A DNA stretch of 64,000 bases from Anaerolineales bacterium (GCA_015075405.1 JABTUK010000001.1:992001-1056000); one strand, 5' to 3'. Counted from the first letter of the stretch, positions 1 to 8,740 are shown. The notes: a model not told the origin generated them from the sequence alone. Translations and numbers: made by a program.

Positions 1-1035
1 AAATGGATCCCCGGGAGTAGGGCGAGACAAATTCCAGACGGTGACAAGCTCCACCCAGGGCCAATCGCGGCGAATTATGTCTAATCCAGCCACCAGATAT
101 TCAGCCTGCTGCTCCGGGCTGACCCGGATATCGGCCTGTTCGGGCGGCGGCTCAACCGTCCAGCCCATCTCGGTAATCCAGACCGGCTTGGCCCGGTCGC
201 CATTCTCTTCCATAATCCGGCGCAGCTCGGTCAGGCGGCCAAAAGCGGGGTGATTGCTGTCGCTCTCCGGTTCGCCGGGCGACTGGCCGAAACTGTAAGG
301 GTGCGCCCCCAGGACATCAAAATAGGCTCCGGCCCCGGCTCGATACATTTCGTGCAGGAACAAGCGTTCATCCATCGCCTGGGCGTCGTGGCTGTTGGTG
401 GGGGCCAGCCCGGCGGCGACCACCAGGGCAGCAGGATCGCCCGCTTTGACAGCCTCATACCCTGCTCGTAGCAGCTTGGTGAAGGCTACCGGGTCGGGCG
501 GTTGGCCACCCCACTCGATAGCCAAATTTGGCTCATTCCAGATAATATAGGCCCGCACTCGCCCCCGATAACGCTCGGCCACCCGTTGCGCAAAATCCCG
601 GTAATCTTCCAGCTTGTCCGGCGGCGCGTTCAGGGCCAGCTCAACCCGGCTGGCCCAGGCCGGATGCTGGTCGAGCCGCACAATTAAATCCAGCCCGTAA
701 TGTTCCGCCCCGGCCACAATTTGGTCGGTCGCTTCCCAGTGAAACTGGTCCTGGGTTGGCTCGACCTCCCGCCAGGGAAAAACCTGCACCAGTGTGTCAA
801 ACTCTGCCGCCTGAGCCAGCGCCAATAGCTCATCATCAGGGCGAATGGTATGCACCCCCAGACGCAGAACGGGCGGAGAGGAGGCAGTACAGCCAAACAG
901 CAGCCAGAGCAATAAGGCGTAAAGCGTGGTGCGTGAGGCGTGGTGCGTGAGGCGTGAGGCGTAAAACGTAAAACGTGACACCTGACACCTGACACCTGAC
1001 ACCCAACACCCGACACCCGACACCCGTCCCCTCAT
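1..1035 (-). CDS. Lipoprotein glycoside hydrolase (clan GH-A-like), 3' end outside window
   Basis: Probable exported glycosidase. The ATG at 1035 overlaps the upstream stop codon as ATGA, so it is translationally coupled to the BNR lipoprotein. The 345 visible codons have no stop and run off the left edge. A hydrophobic stretch ending in a lipobox (LLFGC, near residue 52) predicts a lipoprotein. The (beta/alpha)8-type signatures are WNEPN (acid/base Glu in NEP) and, about 100 residues later, WITEMGW (probable nucleophile Glu), as in GH5/GH39-like families. The first ~36 residues, before the hydrophobic segment, are encoded by tandem repeats of GTGTCAGGT and GTGCGTGAGG type, giving an odd Val/Ser/Gly/His/Thr leader. 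The true start may therefore lie later. The substrate cannot be deduced. Confidence 0.72.
   Translation of the reverse strand, partial: MRGRVSGVGCWVSGVRCQVSRFTFYASRLTHHASRTTLYALLLWLLFGCTASSPPVLRLGVHTIRPDDELLALAQAAEFDTLVQVFPWREVEPTQDQFHWEATDQIVAGAEHYGLDLIVRLDQHPAWASRVELALNAPPDKLEDYRDFAQRVAERYRGRVRAYIIWNEPNLAIEWGGQPPDPVAFTKLLRAGYEAVKAGDPAALVVAAGLAPTNSHDAQAMDERLFLHEMYRAGAGAYFDVLGAHPYSFGQSPGEPESDSNHPAFGRLTELRRIMEENGDRAKPVWITEMGWTVEPPPEQADIRVSPEQQAEYLVAGLDIIRRDWPWVELVTVWNLSRPTPGDPF
916..1029. repeat. Low-complexity tandem repeat tract inside the glycoside hydrolase leader
   Basis: Short direct repeats of the types gcgtggtgcgtgag, gtaaaac and acacctg follow one another. They form the 5' end of the hydrolase gene and are read in frame. 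A similar gcgtggtg/accacgc tract lies inside the GH2 gene at 63321-63412. Confidence 0.8.
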
Positions 1036-3008
1036 TCTTGCTCCCCCGCCCAAACGCCGCTGGCGGCAGCGATGAACAGTTCGCCGCTCGGCCCCCAGGC
1101 CATTTCTTCAACGACATCCCCGCTCAAGTTAGCCGGGCCAATGGGCTGCCAGGTGTAGCCCCAATCGGCAGATTGATAAACTCCCTGATAGGCCGTTCCG
1201 GCGTAGAGCCGGGCTGGGTCATGCCGGTCGCCCAATAGCGCTGTGACCGAAATATTTTCTAGCCCTTGCCCCCAAGCCTCGCCTCCTCGCCTCTTCGCCC
1301 CCTCGCTCCCCTGCACCGTTGCCCCGCTGGTCAAACTTCGATATATCCCTCGTGTTGTTCCAATGTAAAGCACCGAACTGCCCGCAGTACCGGATGGCGC
1401 CGGTTGAGCCAGCAAGGCCAGGATAGTTTGATCGGCCAGAGCCGGCGCGACCAGCCGCCACGCCTGGCCGTCGTAGCTGCGATAGAGGCCGGTATCACTG
1501 CCAACATAAACATAGGGCTTGCGCGGGTCTACGGCAATGCTGACGGCTTCTGTCGTGTCGCCCATCCCCGCCCAGCGAGCCTGCCAGAGCTGCCCACCAT
1601 CCCGGGTCTCATAAACTCGCTCCCAGGCTGCCAGATGATAAATCCGGTCGCCGTCGTTGGGGTCAACCACTACTGCCGGAACGCCCACCCCTAGAGTCGG
1701 CAAACGCTCCCAGCTAACTCCGCCGTCGGTGCTGCGGTAGAGGCCGTCGCCGCTGCTCCCCGCGTACAGCACTTGTAGATTGGATAAATCGGCGGCCAGG
1801 GAGGTGATGCCGCCCGGCGGAAACTCGGCGGGTACGGCCAGCCAGCGGCGGCTGTCAGCCTGCCAGCGAAAGAGACCCGTCCGCGCACCCAACCAAAGTT
1901 CATTTTCAGTCCCCATCAGCGAGGTGGCATTGGGCTGGCCCAGGGTTGGGGTGAGGTAGCGCCACCTTTCGCCGCCGTCGTCGCTGCCGTAGAGTCCCGT
2001 CCAGGTGGCAGCCAGCAGCCCCTTGGGGGTAATCGCTAAATCGAGTATCCCCATCCCTTTGGGCAAACCGGCGCTGCTTTCGAGCCAGGAGTCGCCATCA
2101 TCCCGGCTGTAGTACAACCGCCCTTGCCCGGCGCCGGCCCCCAAAACCCCATCCGCCCCCCATAACAGCGACACCACCACCTCTTGCGCCCAGGCTACCG
2201 GGAGAGTATGCCAGGTCCGGCCGCCGTCGTGGGTCCGCACCAACCGGTCACGCAGGCTGGCAACCGCCACCTGGGGCTTGATCGGGTTGAAAGCGACATT
2301 AGGCGCATACGCCCCGGCGTAGGTGTTGACCCACGTCTGGCCGCCATCCTGGCTGGCAAACACGCCTCGACCGGCTGTGCCGGCATAGATGGTCCGTCCC
2401 TCCGGCGAAACCGCCAGCGACAGCACCCCCGCCGAAGCCAGCAGTTCATTCTCTGCTTCCGGCTCCGCTAGTGCCGACGAAAGTCCTCCCGCTTTGGTGG
2501 GCGCAACGACAGGCGCAGCCAACGATTCCCACCCTCCCGCCGCCGTCTGCGCGTAAATACCGGCGCTGTCCAGCCCGGCATAGACACGTCCGCTCGCGTC
2601 GGCGGCCAGGGCCAGGACCGGCATAGCAGGCAGACCGGCGTTAGCTTTTTGCCAGGTATCGCCGCCGTCGGCGCTGCGCAGCAGTCCAGTGCGCGTAGCG
2701 GCCCAGAGGACCACCTCTGCTTTGCCTTCCTCTGAGGGGAGGGAAAGCAAATCAAAAACCGGATTGCCTGCCCGTCCCACTTCCACTGTTGTCCAGGTTT
2801 GGCCGCCATCTTCACTGCGGGCCAGGCCGCCGGGGGTGTAAGAGCCAAGCCACAGCCGGTTAGCGTCGGCAGGGTCGGCGGCGACGGCCAGGCTGATACT
2901 TTGACGCGGCAGACCGACTTCAGCCCGCTGCCAGCGCCACTGTGGAGTTTGCGTTGGCTGGCAGGCAGCCAGGAGCAGCATAAAGTATAAACAGGTGAAT
3001 GTTTTCAT
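1032..3008 (-). CDS. BNR/sortilin-type beta-propeller lipoprotein
   Basis: About 658 residues. The start is set at the ATG at 3008, because the protein then begins with a signal peptide and lipobox (LLLAAC at about residue 15); the longer frame to 3095 only adds an unlikely leader. Around ten Asp-box/BNR motifs follow (SEDGGQTW, SADGGDTW, SQDGGQTW, THDGGRTW, SRDDGDSW and similar), evenly spaced as in the Vps10/sortilin-like or photosystem-stability-factor (YCF48) propeller families. Likely an extracytoplasmic, membrane-anchored propeller binding glycan or protein; no catalytic residues are recognisable. A Gly/Glu/Arg-rich insert between two blades is encoded by a cctcgcctc repeat (1262-1315). 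It is coupled (ATGA) to the downstream glycoside hydrolase, which supports a shared role in extracellular polymer handling. Confidence 0.8.
   Translation of the reverse strand: MKTFTCLYFMLLLAACQPTQTPQWRWQRAEVGLPRQSISLAVAADPADANRLWLGSYTPGGLARSEDGGQTWTTVEVGRAGNPVFDLLSLPSEEGKAEVVLWAATRTGLLRSADGGDTWQKANAGLPAMPVLALAADASGRVYAGLDSAGIYAQTAAGGWESLAAPVVAPTKAGGLSSALAEPEAENELLASAGVLSLAVSPEGRTIYAGTAGRGVFASQDGGQTWVNTYAGAYAPNVAFNPIKPQVAVASLRDRLVRTHDGGRTWHTLPVAWAQEVVVSLLWGADGVLGAGAGQGRLYYSRDDGDSWLESSAGLPKGMGILDLAITPKGLLAATWTGLYGSDDGGERWRYLTPTLGQPNATSLMGTENELWLGARTGLFRWQADSRRWLAVPAEFPPGGITSLAADLSNLQVLYAGSSGDGLYRSTDGGVSWERLPTLGVGVPAVVVDPNDGDRIYHLAAWERVYETRDGGQLWQARWAGMGDTTEAVSIAVDPRKPYVYVGSDTGLYRSYDGQAWRLVAPALADQTILALLAQPAPSGTAGSSVLYIGTTRGIYRSLTSGATVQGSEGAKRRGGEAWGQGLENISVTALLGDRHDPARLYAGTAYQGVYQSADWGYTWQPIGPANLSGDVVEEMAWGPSGELFIAAASGVWAGEQE
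1262..1315. repeat. In-frame cctcgcctc repeat inside the BNR gene
   Basis: Pyrimidine-rich repeats of gcctcgcctcctcgcctcttcg type interrupt the propeller coding sequence without shifting frame. They are related to the gcctcatcgcctc family at 3494, 8741, 57548 and 57849. Confidence 0.6.
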
Positions 3009-3344
3009 GGGTTTTAGCTTTGGGCTATGCACCTTGTATTTTATAAGTTTGCGGGGATGATACAAGTCTGAGAGCAGGTTAAGGAAACCCAACATACGAT
3101 ATACATAGCTGCTACATAGCTGCTACGTCACTGGGCGATTATTTTACAGAAGATATTACGTCCAGATAGGGCATGTATTACAGAGGCAGGATTTTCCTTG
3201 ATCCTGGTTGTGTGATTCTTTGGGGCCGATTGGAGGCGGGGATTATCTTATAAGCAGAATTCCCAATCCCCTCTTATTGATGCTACAATACCCAAAATGT
3301 AATAGCCCTAAACCTGATAGTGACGGAAATTCGGAGTGCAAAAA

Positions 3345-3453
3345 CTTAGTGATTGTCCAAAAATAAGTTCCCCCAAGTTCCTACGAGTTCCCAGGGAATT
3401 AAGGGAACTCGTAGGAACTTAAAATGGGAAGTAAATTTTAGATGTTTACTTAG
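3345..3453. repeat. 109-bp palindromic element, copy 1
   Basis: Begins CTTAGTGATTGTCC and ends TTTACTTAG; these ends are imperfect inverted repeats of each other. The core is a strong hairpin of GAGTTCC and GGAACTC blocks. In this copy the immediate flanks are also inverted repeats (ggagtgcaaaa at 3332, ttttgcactcc ending 3464). Copies of exactly the same length lie at 15590-15698 and 43651-43759. Confidence 0.85.
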
Positions 3454-3493
3454 CTTTTGCACTCCAGTATTATCAATACGAAATGTAAAATGG

Positions 3494-3535
3494 GGCGATG
3501 AGGCGAAGACACAAAGGAGCTTTCGCCTCATCGCC
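3494..3535. repeat. gcgatgaggcg hairpin
   Basis: The arms ggcgatgaggcgaa (3494-3507) and ttcgcctcatcgcc (3522-3535) are perfectly complementary around a 14-base loop. The same sequence family recurs at 8741-8792 and inside genes at 57548-57650, 57849-57945 and 61745-61820. Confidence 0.8.
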
Positions 3536-3573
3536 TCACGTCTCATTGTATCTTATCTTTTGAGGAGAGACCT

Positions 3574-5280
3574 ATGTCCACCGAACCCACCGCCGACTCG
3601 TTCGACACGCTTGGCCTGAGCGAGCCGCTGCGACAGGCGATTAATGATGTCGGCTACGAAGCGCCGACGCCGATCCAGGTTAAAACCATTCCGCTGCTGC
3701 TGGCCGGGCAGGATGTCATCGGTCAGGCCCAGACCGGCACCGGCAAAACAGCGGCCTTCGCCCTGCCCATCCTGCAAAAACTCGACCTGAAGCAAAATGA
3801 GGTTCAGGCCCTCATCCTGACCCCCACCCGCGAACTGGCCATCCAGGTCGCCGAAGCCATCCACGTTTATGCCAAGCGGCTGAAAAAGGTGCGGGTGCTG
3901 CCCATCTACGGCGGCCAATCCATTGGGCAGCAGCTTCGCCACCTTCAGAGCGGCGTTCATATCGTGGTCGGTACGCCGGGGCGGGTCATGGACCATCTGC
4001 GCCGGGACACGCTCAATTTCGACTCGTTAAAAATGGTGGTGCTGGACGAGGCCGACGAGATGCTGCGCATGGGCTTTATCGAAGATGTCGAGTGGATTCT
4101 GGGCCAGGCTCCCGAAAATCTCCAAACTGCCCTCTTTTCGGCTACCATGCCGCCCGAAATCCGCCGCGTAGCCGACCGTTATCTGCATCACCCGGCCACC
4201 GTCGAAATCGAGCACAAGTCGCTGGCCGTGCCAACGGTGACGCAGCGCTACCTGAACGTGTTAGAGAAGCAAAAGCTGGATGTGCTCTCGCACGTGCTGG
4301 AGACCGAAACCGAGCCGGGCGAGGCCGTGCTTATCTTTGCCCGGACCAAGGTCGGTGCGGCGGAAGTGGCCGAGAAGCTCCAGGCGCGGGGCTACGCCGT
4401 CGAGCCGATGCACGGTGATATGAGCCAGGCTCAGCGGGAGAATGTCATCCGCCGCCTGCGCAACGGGCAGGTCGAGATGGTCGTCGCCACCGATGTGGCC
4501 GCCCGTGGGCTGGATGTCGAGCGCATTGGCTTTGTGGTCAATTACGATATTCCCTATGATATGGAAGCTTACGTCCACCGCATCGGACGAACCGGGCGGG
4601 CAGGTCGCACCGGCAAAACCGTGCTCTTTGTCACCCCGCGCGAACAGCGCCTCATGCGCAATATCGAGCAGTACGTCAAGCAGCGGATCGAACCGATGAA
4701 AGCGCCGACCCGCGCCCACGTGGCCGCCCGGCGCATCGCCCTGTTCAAGGAGCGGATTTTGCAAACCCTGGCCGACGAGGATTTGGACCTGTACCTGTCG
4801 CTGGTGGAGGAACTGGCCGAGGAGAGCGGGCGCGACATTGCTGAGATTGCCGCCGCCGCGGCGCGCTTGGCGCGAGAAGATAAACCATTGGTGGTTGACC
4901 TGGAGCCGGAGCCGGAAGTGGTGGCCCAGCCGGAGGAGGGCATGGTTCGCTTCTTTATTGAGGCCGGGCGGCGCAACGGCGTGCGCCCCGCCGATATTGT
5001 CGGCGCGATTGCCAACGAGGCCGGCGTGCCCGGTCAAGCCATTGGGGCGATTGACATTTATGACCGTTTTACCTTTGTAGATGTGCCCGGCCAGTATCGG
5101 GAGCAGGTGCTGACCGGCATGCGGGGCGTGGCTATTCGCAACCGCGAGGCCAATATCCGCATCGCCATGCCCCGCGACGCGGCCGCTGCCCCTTCGGCAA
5201 AGAAGGAGCGGGGCGGCAAGCACAAGAATATTTATCGGGGCAAAAAAGGCAGCAAAAAGTTTGCCAGGGGAAGCTATTGA
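3574..5280 (+). CDS. deaD: DEAD-box ATP-dependent RNA helicase
   Basis: 568 residues. Unwinds RNA duplexes using ATP, in ribosome assembly or mRNA turnover. All family motifs are present: Q motif (PTPIQ, Gln35), motif I AQTGTGKT (52-59), PTRELA, TPGR, DEAD (158-161), SAT (189-191), ATDVAARGLD and HRIGRTGRAGRTG. A linker of acidic and alanine-rich sequence leads to a DbpA/DeaD-type RNA-binding domain (about 470-550), then a basic Lys/Gly tail suited to RNA contact. The start is supported by GAGGAGAG seven bases upstream. Overall length and tail match the DeaD/CshA group; the exact orthologue name is an inference. Its stop overlaps the convergent vapC stop by seven bases. Confidence 0.93.
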   Translation: MSTEPTADSFDTLGLSEPLRQAINDVGYEAPTPIQVKTIPLLLAGQDVIGQAQTGTGKTAAFALPILQKLDLKQNEVQALILTPTRELAIQVAEAIHVYAKRLKKVRVLPIYGGQSIGQQLRHLQSGVHIVVGTPGRVMDHLRRDTLNFDSLKMVVLDEADEMLRMGFIEDVEWILGQAPENLQTALFSATMPPEIRRVADRYLHHPATVEIEHKSLAVPTVTQRYLNVLEKQKLDVLSHVLETETEPGEAVLIFARTKVGAAEVAEKLQARGYAVEPMHGDMSQAQRENVIRRLRNGQVEMVVATDVAARGLDVERIGFVVNYDIPYDMEAYVHRIGRTGRAGRTGKTVLFVTPREQRLMRNIEQYVKQRIEPMKAPTRAHVAARRIALFKERILQTLADEDLDLYLSLVEELAEESGRDIAEIAAAAARLAREDKPLVVDLEPEPEVVAQPEEGMVRFFIEAGRRNGVRPADIVGAIANEAGVPGQAIGAIDIYDRFTFVDVPGQYREQVLTGMRGVAIRNREANIRIAMPRDAAAAPSAKKERGGKHKNIYRGKKGSKKFARGSY

Positions 5281-5666
5281 ACGATCATTAACCCCAGATG
5301 AGTTTCAAAAGGTTCAAAATCACGATCATTGTGGAGCAAAGAAAAACCCTGTTCGATCACAAACGTGGCAATTAAGCAATCTATTGTTTTGCGGATGGTA
5401 ATCCCTTGCTGGCGCAGGATACGGAAATTTTCTGCGCTTTTGATGGCTATCTCCGTACCGCCCATAAGATAGATAGGAAATTGAAGTAGCGACTGCCGCG
5501 CCGCCTCGAAATCTCGTTGGCTGCGATACCCTTGCAGAACTTCGCAAAGGATAATATCGCCCAGGCCAATGTTCTGTTGACCCAAAGCAGCATCCAAAAT
5601 GTCGGTTTGAGGCGTACGGGTTCCGTTGAAATAATCAATCCATACGGATGAGTCAACGATCCACAC
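5274..5666 (-). CDS. vapC: PIN-domain ribonuclease toxin VapC
   Basis: 130 residues. Metal-dependent RNase toxin of a type II toxin-antitoxin system. The acidic PIN residues are visible: Asp5 in VDSSVWIDYF, Glu42 in ILCEVLQG, Asp96 in KTIDCLIA and Asp114/Asp116 in HNDRDF. The length is typical. It overlaps the upstream antitoxin by 14 bases, the usual VapBC arrangement that couples translation. The target RNA cannot be predicted. Confidence 0.9.
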   Translation of the reverse strand: MWIVDSSVWIDYFNGTRTPQTDILDAALGQQNIGLGDIILCEVLQGYRSQRDFEAARQSLLQFPIYLMGGTEIAIKSAENFRILRQQGITIRKTIDCLIATFVIEQGFSLLHNDRDFEPFETHLGLMIVQ

Positions 5667-5865
5667 CGATCAACCGCCCTTCGCGCATTTCGTTTAAATC
5701 CCCTTCCCAATGAAGCTGGCCGCGTAGTTGACGCACACCTTCCTGGGTTTTCAATCGGATCAGGGTTCGCAGCGCTTCTTCTATCACTGCTTTTTTAGTT
5801 GCCAGACCGCTACTTGCCATCGCTTGAGTCATCAATTCGTCATCTATTACAATATTCGTTCGCAT
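5653..5865 (-). CDS. vapB: VapB-family antitoxin
   Basis: 70 residues. The N-terminus MRTNIVIDDEL followed by a helix-rich segment is the ribbon-helix-helix-like DNA-binding half of VapB antitoxins. The C-terminal part (RGQLHWEGDLNEMR) is the stretch expected to bind VapC. It is first in the operon and overlaps vapC by 14 bases. Probably autoregulates the promoter just upstream, where two direct repeats are seen. Confidence 0.88.
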   Translation of the reverse strand: MRTNIVIDDELMTQAMASSGLATKKAVIEEALRTLIRLKTQEGVRQLRGQLHWEGDLNEMREGRLIGVDR

Positions 5866-5884
5866 GTTAACCCCCTGTCTATGG

Positions 5885-5921
5885 ATGTGTATATTTTACC
5901 TCTTTCATGTGTATAAAACAA
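5885..5921 (-). promoter_or_regulatory. vapBC promoter with candidate operator repeats
   Basis: Reading the minus strand, TTGTTT (5921-5916) is followed after 17 bases by TAAAAT (5898-5893). The nonamer ATGTGTATA occurs at 5885-5893 and 5907-5915, 22 bases apart (two helical turns). This spacing would suit cooperative VapB binding over the promoter. Inference from pattern only. Confidence 0.5.
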
Positions 5922-5932
5922 GTCTTTTTAAC

Positions 5933-7360
5933 CTACATCCTCCGTAGGGCCGCTTTTGCGGCGTGATACCCACACATGCCATGCACGCCGCCGCCCGGCG
6001 GGGTAGAGGATGAGCAGAGATAGAAACCCTTGACCGGCGTCGAGTACGGATTCCAGCGGGCCACAGGGCGGGTGAAAAGCTGCTGAAAATCCTGCACTCC
6101 GCCGTTAATATCGCCGCCGATGTAATTAGGATTGTACTGCTCCAGGCTGGCCGGACTTAGCGCGTGGCGGGCCAAAATACGTTCCCGAAAACCGGGGGCA
6201 AAGCGCTCGATTTGGCTCTCGATGCGGGCGGTCATATCAACGGGTGAGCCGTGAGGAACGTGGCAGTAAGCCCAAACGGTATGCTTACCGGCTGGGGCGC
6301 GAGTAGCATCAAATAAACTCTGCTGCGTCACCAGCACAAACGGTTTTTCCGCCGGGGGGCCATACCACATCGCCTGCTCGCTGGCGGCAATTTCGGGCAG
6401 CGAGCCACCCACATGGACCGTGCCCGCCCGCAGACACTCGCCTGCCCGCCAGGGGATGGGGCCATCGAGGGCAAAATCCACCTTAAAAATGCCGGGACCG
6501 TAGCGATACCTTTCCAGTTGGCGACGGTAGCCGGCGACCAGACGATCCCCGGCCAGGCGCAGGAATTGGCGCGGCGTCAGGTCAAACAGGATGGCGCGGG
6601 CTGGCGGCAGCGCATCTAGCGACTCGACCGGGCTGTTGGTCATAATCTCCCCCCCCAACGATTGAAAATAAGCGGCCAGGGCATCGGCCAGGCGTTGCGA
6701 CCCGCCTTTGGGCAGCGGCCAGCCGAGGGCGTGGCCCAGCATACCGAGTACCAACCCAAACGAGGCGGTCAATGGTTTCTCCAGAGGCATAATCGAGTGG
6801 GCGGCCAGCCCGGCAAAAAGAGCGCGGGCACGCTCGCCGGTGAAGCAGCTTTCGGCCAGGCCGCGGGCGGAGCGGAGGGCGCTCAAGCCAAAGCGGGCCA
6901 AAGCCAGCGGATGGCGCGGGGGAAATGGAAACGGGCCCAGCAAGTCCGCGACCAGTTTATCCCAATCGGCCACCAGGGGGGCCATCAGGCGGTGGTAGGC
7001 CTCAGCATCCGGGCCGAGCGTTTGGCCGGTGGTTTCAATGGACCTTTCCAGCACGGCAGCCGTCCCCTCGTCGAGGGGATGAGCCAGCGGCGCGGGCGGG
7101 TAAATCCATTCCAGGCCGTAATCGGCCAGGGGCAGGCGGCGAAAAAAAGGCGAGCCAACCCCCAGGGGGTGGATAGCCGAACAAATATCGTGAATAAAGC
7201 CGGGCAAAGTCAACTCTGCCGAGCGCATCCCCCCGCCGACGGTTGCTTTGGCCTCAAGGAGCAGAGTCGAGCAGCCGGCCTGGGCCAGGGTAATGGCCGC
7301 GGCCAGGCCGTTGGGTCCAGAGCCGATTACCAGCGCGTCGTAGGAGTCTTTTTGAGCCAT
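5933..7360 (-). CDS. Phytoene-dehydrogenase-like FAD/NAD(P) oxidoreductase
   Basis: About 475 residues. N-terminal Rossmann FAD site (VIGSGPNGLAAAI, then a Glu-ending strand LLLEA) followed by the VGGGMRS segment of the CrtI/retinol-saturase group (COG1233). The C-terminal motif around YLCSSSTPPGGGVHGMCG closes the FAD site. It probably dehydrogenates or saturates an isoprenoid or lipid, but the substrate is unknown. The start is set at ATG 7360 (MAQKDSYDAL); the longer frame to 7489 only adds a leader across a GC-rich repeat. It is not beside the other carotenoid genes (40-45 kb), so a carotenoid role is uncertain. Confidence 0.8.
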   Translation of the reverse strand: MAQKDSYDALVIGSGPNGLAAAITLAQAGCSTLLLEAKATVGGGMRSAELTLPGFIHDICSAIHPLGVGSPFFRRLPLADYGLEWIYPPAPLAHPLDEGTAAVLERSIETTGQTLGPDAEAYHRLMAPLVADWDKLVADLLGPFPFPPRHPLALARFGLSALRSARGLAESCFTGERARALFAGLAAHSIMPLEKPLTASFGLVLGMLGHALGWPLPKGGSQRLADALAAYFQSLGGEIMTNSPVESLDALPPARAILFDLTPRQFLRLAGDRLVAGYRRQLERYRYGPGIFKVDFALDGPIPWRAGECLRAGTVHVGGSLPEIAASEQAMWYGPPAEKPFVLVTQQSLFDATRAPAGKHTVWAYCHVPHGSPVDMTARIESQIERFAPGFRERILARHALSPASLEQYNPNYIGGDINGGVQDFQQLFTRPVARWNPYSTPVKGFYLCSSSTPPGGGVHGMCGYHAAKAALRRM

Positions 7361-7421
7361 CTTTTGAGAAGCGGCAGGGGAGCGGAGGAGCAGGGGGGCG
7401 GGGGAGAAGCTGAATAAAACA

Positions 7422-8705
7422 TTACCTTTTCCCCCTGCCAGGCGGGCGCAGCCACAAGGAGACATGTTCCGGCTGCATGGTTTCCTCAACCACCTGCCGT
7501 AGCTGTTCGGTTAAACGGTCCAGGTCGGCGTAGGCGTCATCCCGGAGGGTGGCGCTGAAGGCGGCCAGCACCTGGGCAGCGTCGTATTTGCGGCGATAGA
7601 AGCGCCGGTCAATCAGGGTTTGAATCTGGCGGCGCAGCGGATTAAACAGGGCGGCGATGGCCAGAGTCGAGACGATGATCGCCAGTTGCGACCCCTCTCC
7701 GATCAAGAAACTTTGCAGCACCACCACGCTGGCAAAATAAACCAGCCCCAGCGCGCCGGTCAGCGCGCCGTACACCAGCGCCCGGTTGATGAGGATGTCA
7801 ATATCCCACAGATGATAGCGCATAATGGCAATGGCCAGGGTGAGCGGAAAAAGGAGCAGGACAAAGGTGAAGAAGGTTAAACCGCTCAGGCGCAGCAAAA
7901 AAGAGACGGTGAAAAAAGAAGCGCCCACGCGCTGGTAGAGAATGTTGGGGACGACCGGCCCGCTCAAGGCTGGGAGAATCACAAAGGGCAAAAAGTAGGC
8001 CAGCGGCCCCAGCATCGCACTGATGAGGCCCGGCAAGGCCCATTTGACCTGCTGCCGTTGAATGGGCCGGGAGACATGAATATAACGATAAATCTGGGCA
8101 AACAGGCCAATGCCGGGCCAGAGCAGCAGCGCCAACAGTTGCAGCCAAACCGGCCAGGAGGACAGGCTTAAAGGCGAGGTGGGCCAGAAAACAGCGGCGG
8201 CCATCAACACAGCCCAGGCAAGCGCTAACAGGCGGGTCCAGGGGGGGACGAAGCGGCCGTCCGGAAAAAGATAGACCAGAGCCACCCCGGAAACCAGGGC
8301 GATCAATATTACCCCATTCAACAGAAATTGCCCCAAGCCGGTAAGCGAATCTGGCGGATACATCAACGACAGCGGGATCATCGCGCCGTTAGTGACCAGG
8401 GCAAAACAGACAAAGAGGGCCATCCAATCGTCGCGCCTGCGCCCAAAGATGACGACTGCCATCAGATGGTGGGCCAGGACAAAGATAAAATTCAGTACAA
8501 TAATCCCCACCGCGTAGATGCTCACCGACAGACCCAGGCCCATCAGGGCGCGTTTATCGGCGGCGGCCACAAGCTGCTCGTATCGGCCAGGGATACCGGC
8601 AAAGAATAGGCCGAACGTTATACATGTCACCACCAGCCAGGCAATCCTGGCAATGGGCCGGGCGTAGGGAAGACGACCTGTGGTTAAGGTTTGTTGAGTG
8701 GACAT
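7422..8705 (-). CDS. Polytopic membrane protein resembling the sensor half of Chloroflexota histidine kinases
   Basis: About 427 residues with roughly ten membrane segments. The end of the membrane part has INRALVYGALTGALG, and it is followed by a short cytoplasmic tail with LIDRRFYRRKYDAAQVL. That combination is common just before the GAF or kinase domains of Chloroflexota membrane sensor kinases. Here the protein stops about 60 residues later, with no H-box or ATPase domain. It may be a sensor that works with a separate partner, or a reduced relic. The start at ATG 8705 is preferred because GAGAGAA lies about eight bases upstream; a start at 8738 is possible. Confidence 0.6.
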   Translation of the reverse strand: MSTQQTLTTGRLPYARPIARIAWLVVTCITFGLFFAGIPGRYEQLVAAADKRALMGLGLSVSIYAVGIIVLNFIFVLAHHLMAVVIFGRRRDDWMALFVCFALVTNGAMIPLSLMYPPDSLTGLGQFLLNGVILIALVSGVALVYLFPDGRFVPPWTRLLALAWAVLMAAAVFWPTSPLSLSSWPVWLQLLALLLWPGIGLFAQIYRYIHVSRPIQRQQVKWALPGLISAMLGPLAYFLPFVILPALSGPVVPNILYQRVGASFFTVSFLLRLSGLTFFTFVLLLFPLTLAIAIMRYHLWDIDILINRALVYGALTGALGLVYFASVVVLQSFLIGEGSQLAIIVSTLAIAALFNPLRRQIQTLIDRRFYRRKYDAAQVLAAFSATLRDDAYADLDRLTEQLRQVVEETMQPEHVSLWLRPPGRGKR

Positions 8706-8740
8706 AGACGTTCTCTCTCGAAAAAGATGCGATGACAAGT

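Larger units (their letters stand above)
3009..3573. other. Intergenic region between BNR gene and helicase, mostly repeats
   Basis: No convincing gene. It holds a tandem duplication of catagctgctac near 3108-3130, a 109-bp palindromic element (3345-3453) with further inverted flanks, and a separate gcgatgaggcg hairpin (3494-3535). Small frames here are by-products of the palindromes. The helicase ribosome site (GAGGAGAG) ends the region. Confidence 0.7.

Noticed and set aside
684..1117. Two overlapping minus-strand frames with Val/Ser/Gly/Cys-rich starts
   Set aside because: They share the repeat tract but are in the wrong frame; the frame with high positions divisible by three carries the glycosidase motifs.
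3346..3619. Small frames on both strands upstream of the helicase
   Set aside because: Both are translations of the 109-bp palindrome and its neighbour hairpin.
4261..5223. 320-codon minus-strand frame within the helicase gene
   Set aside because: Antisense shadow of high-GC helicase coding sequence with no family features.
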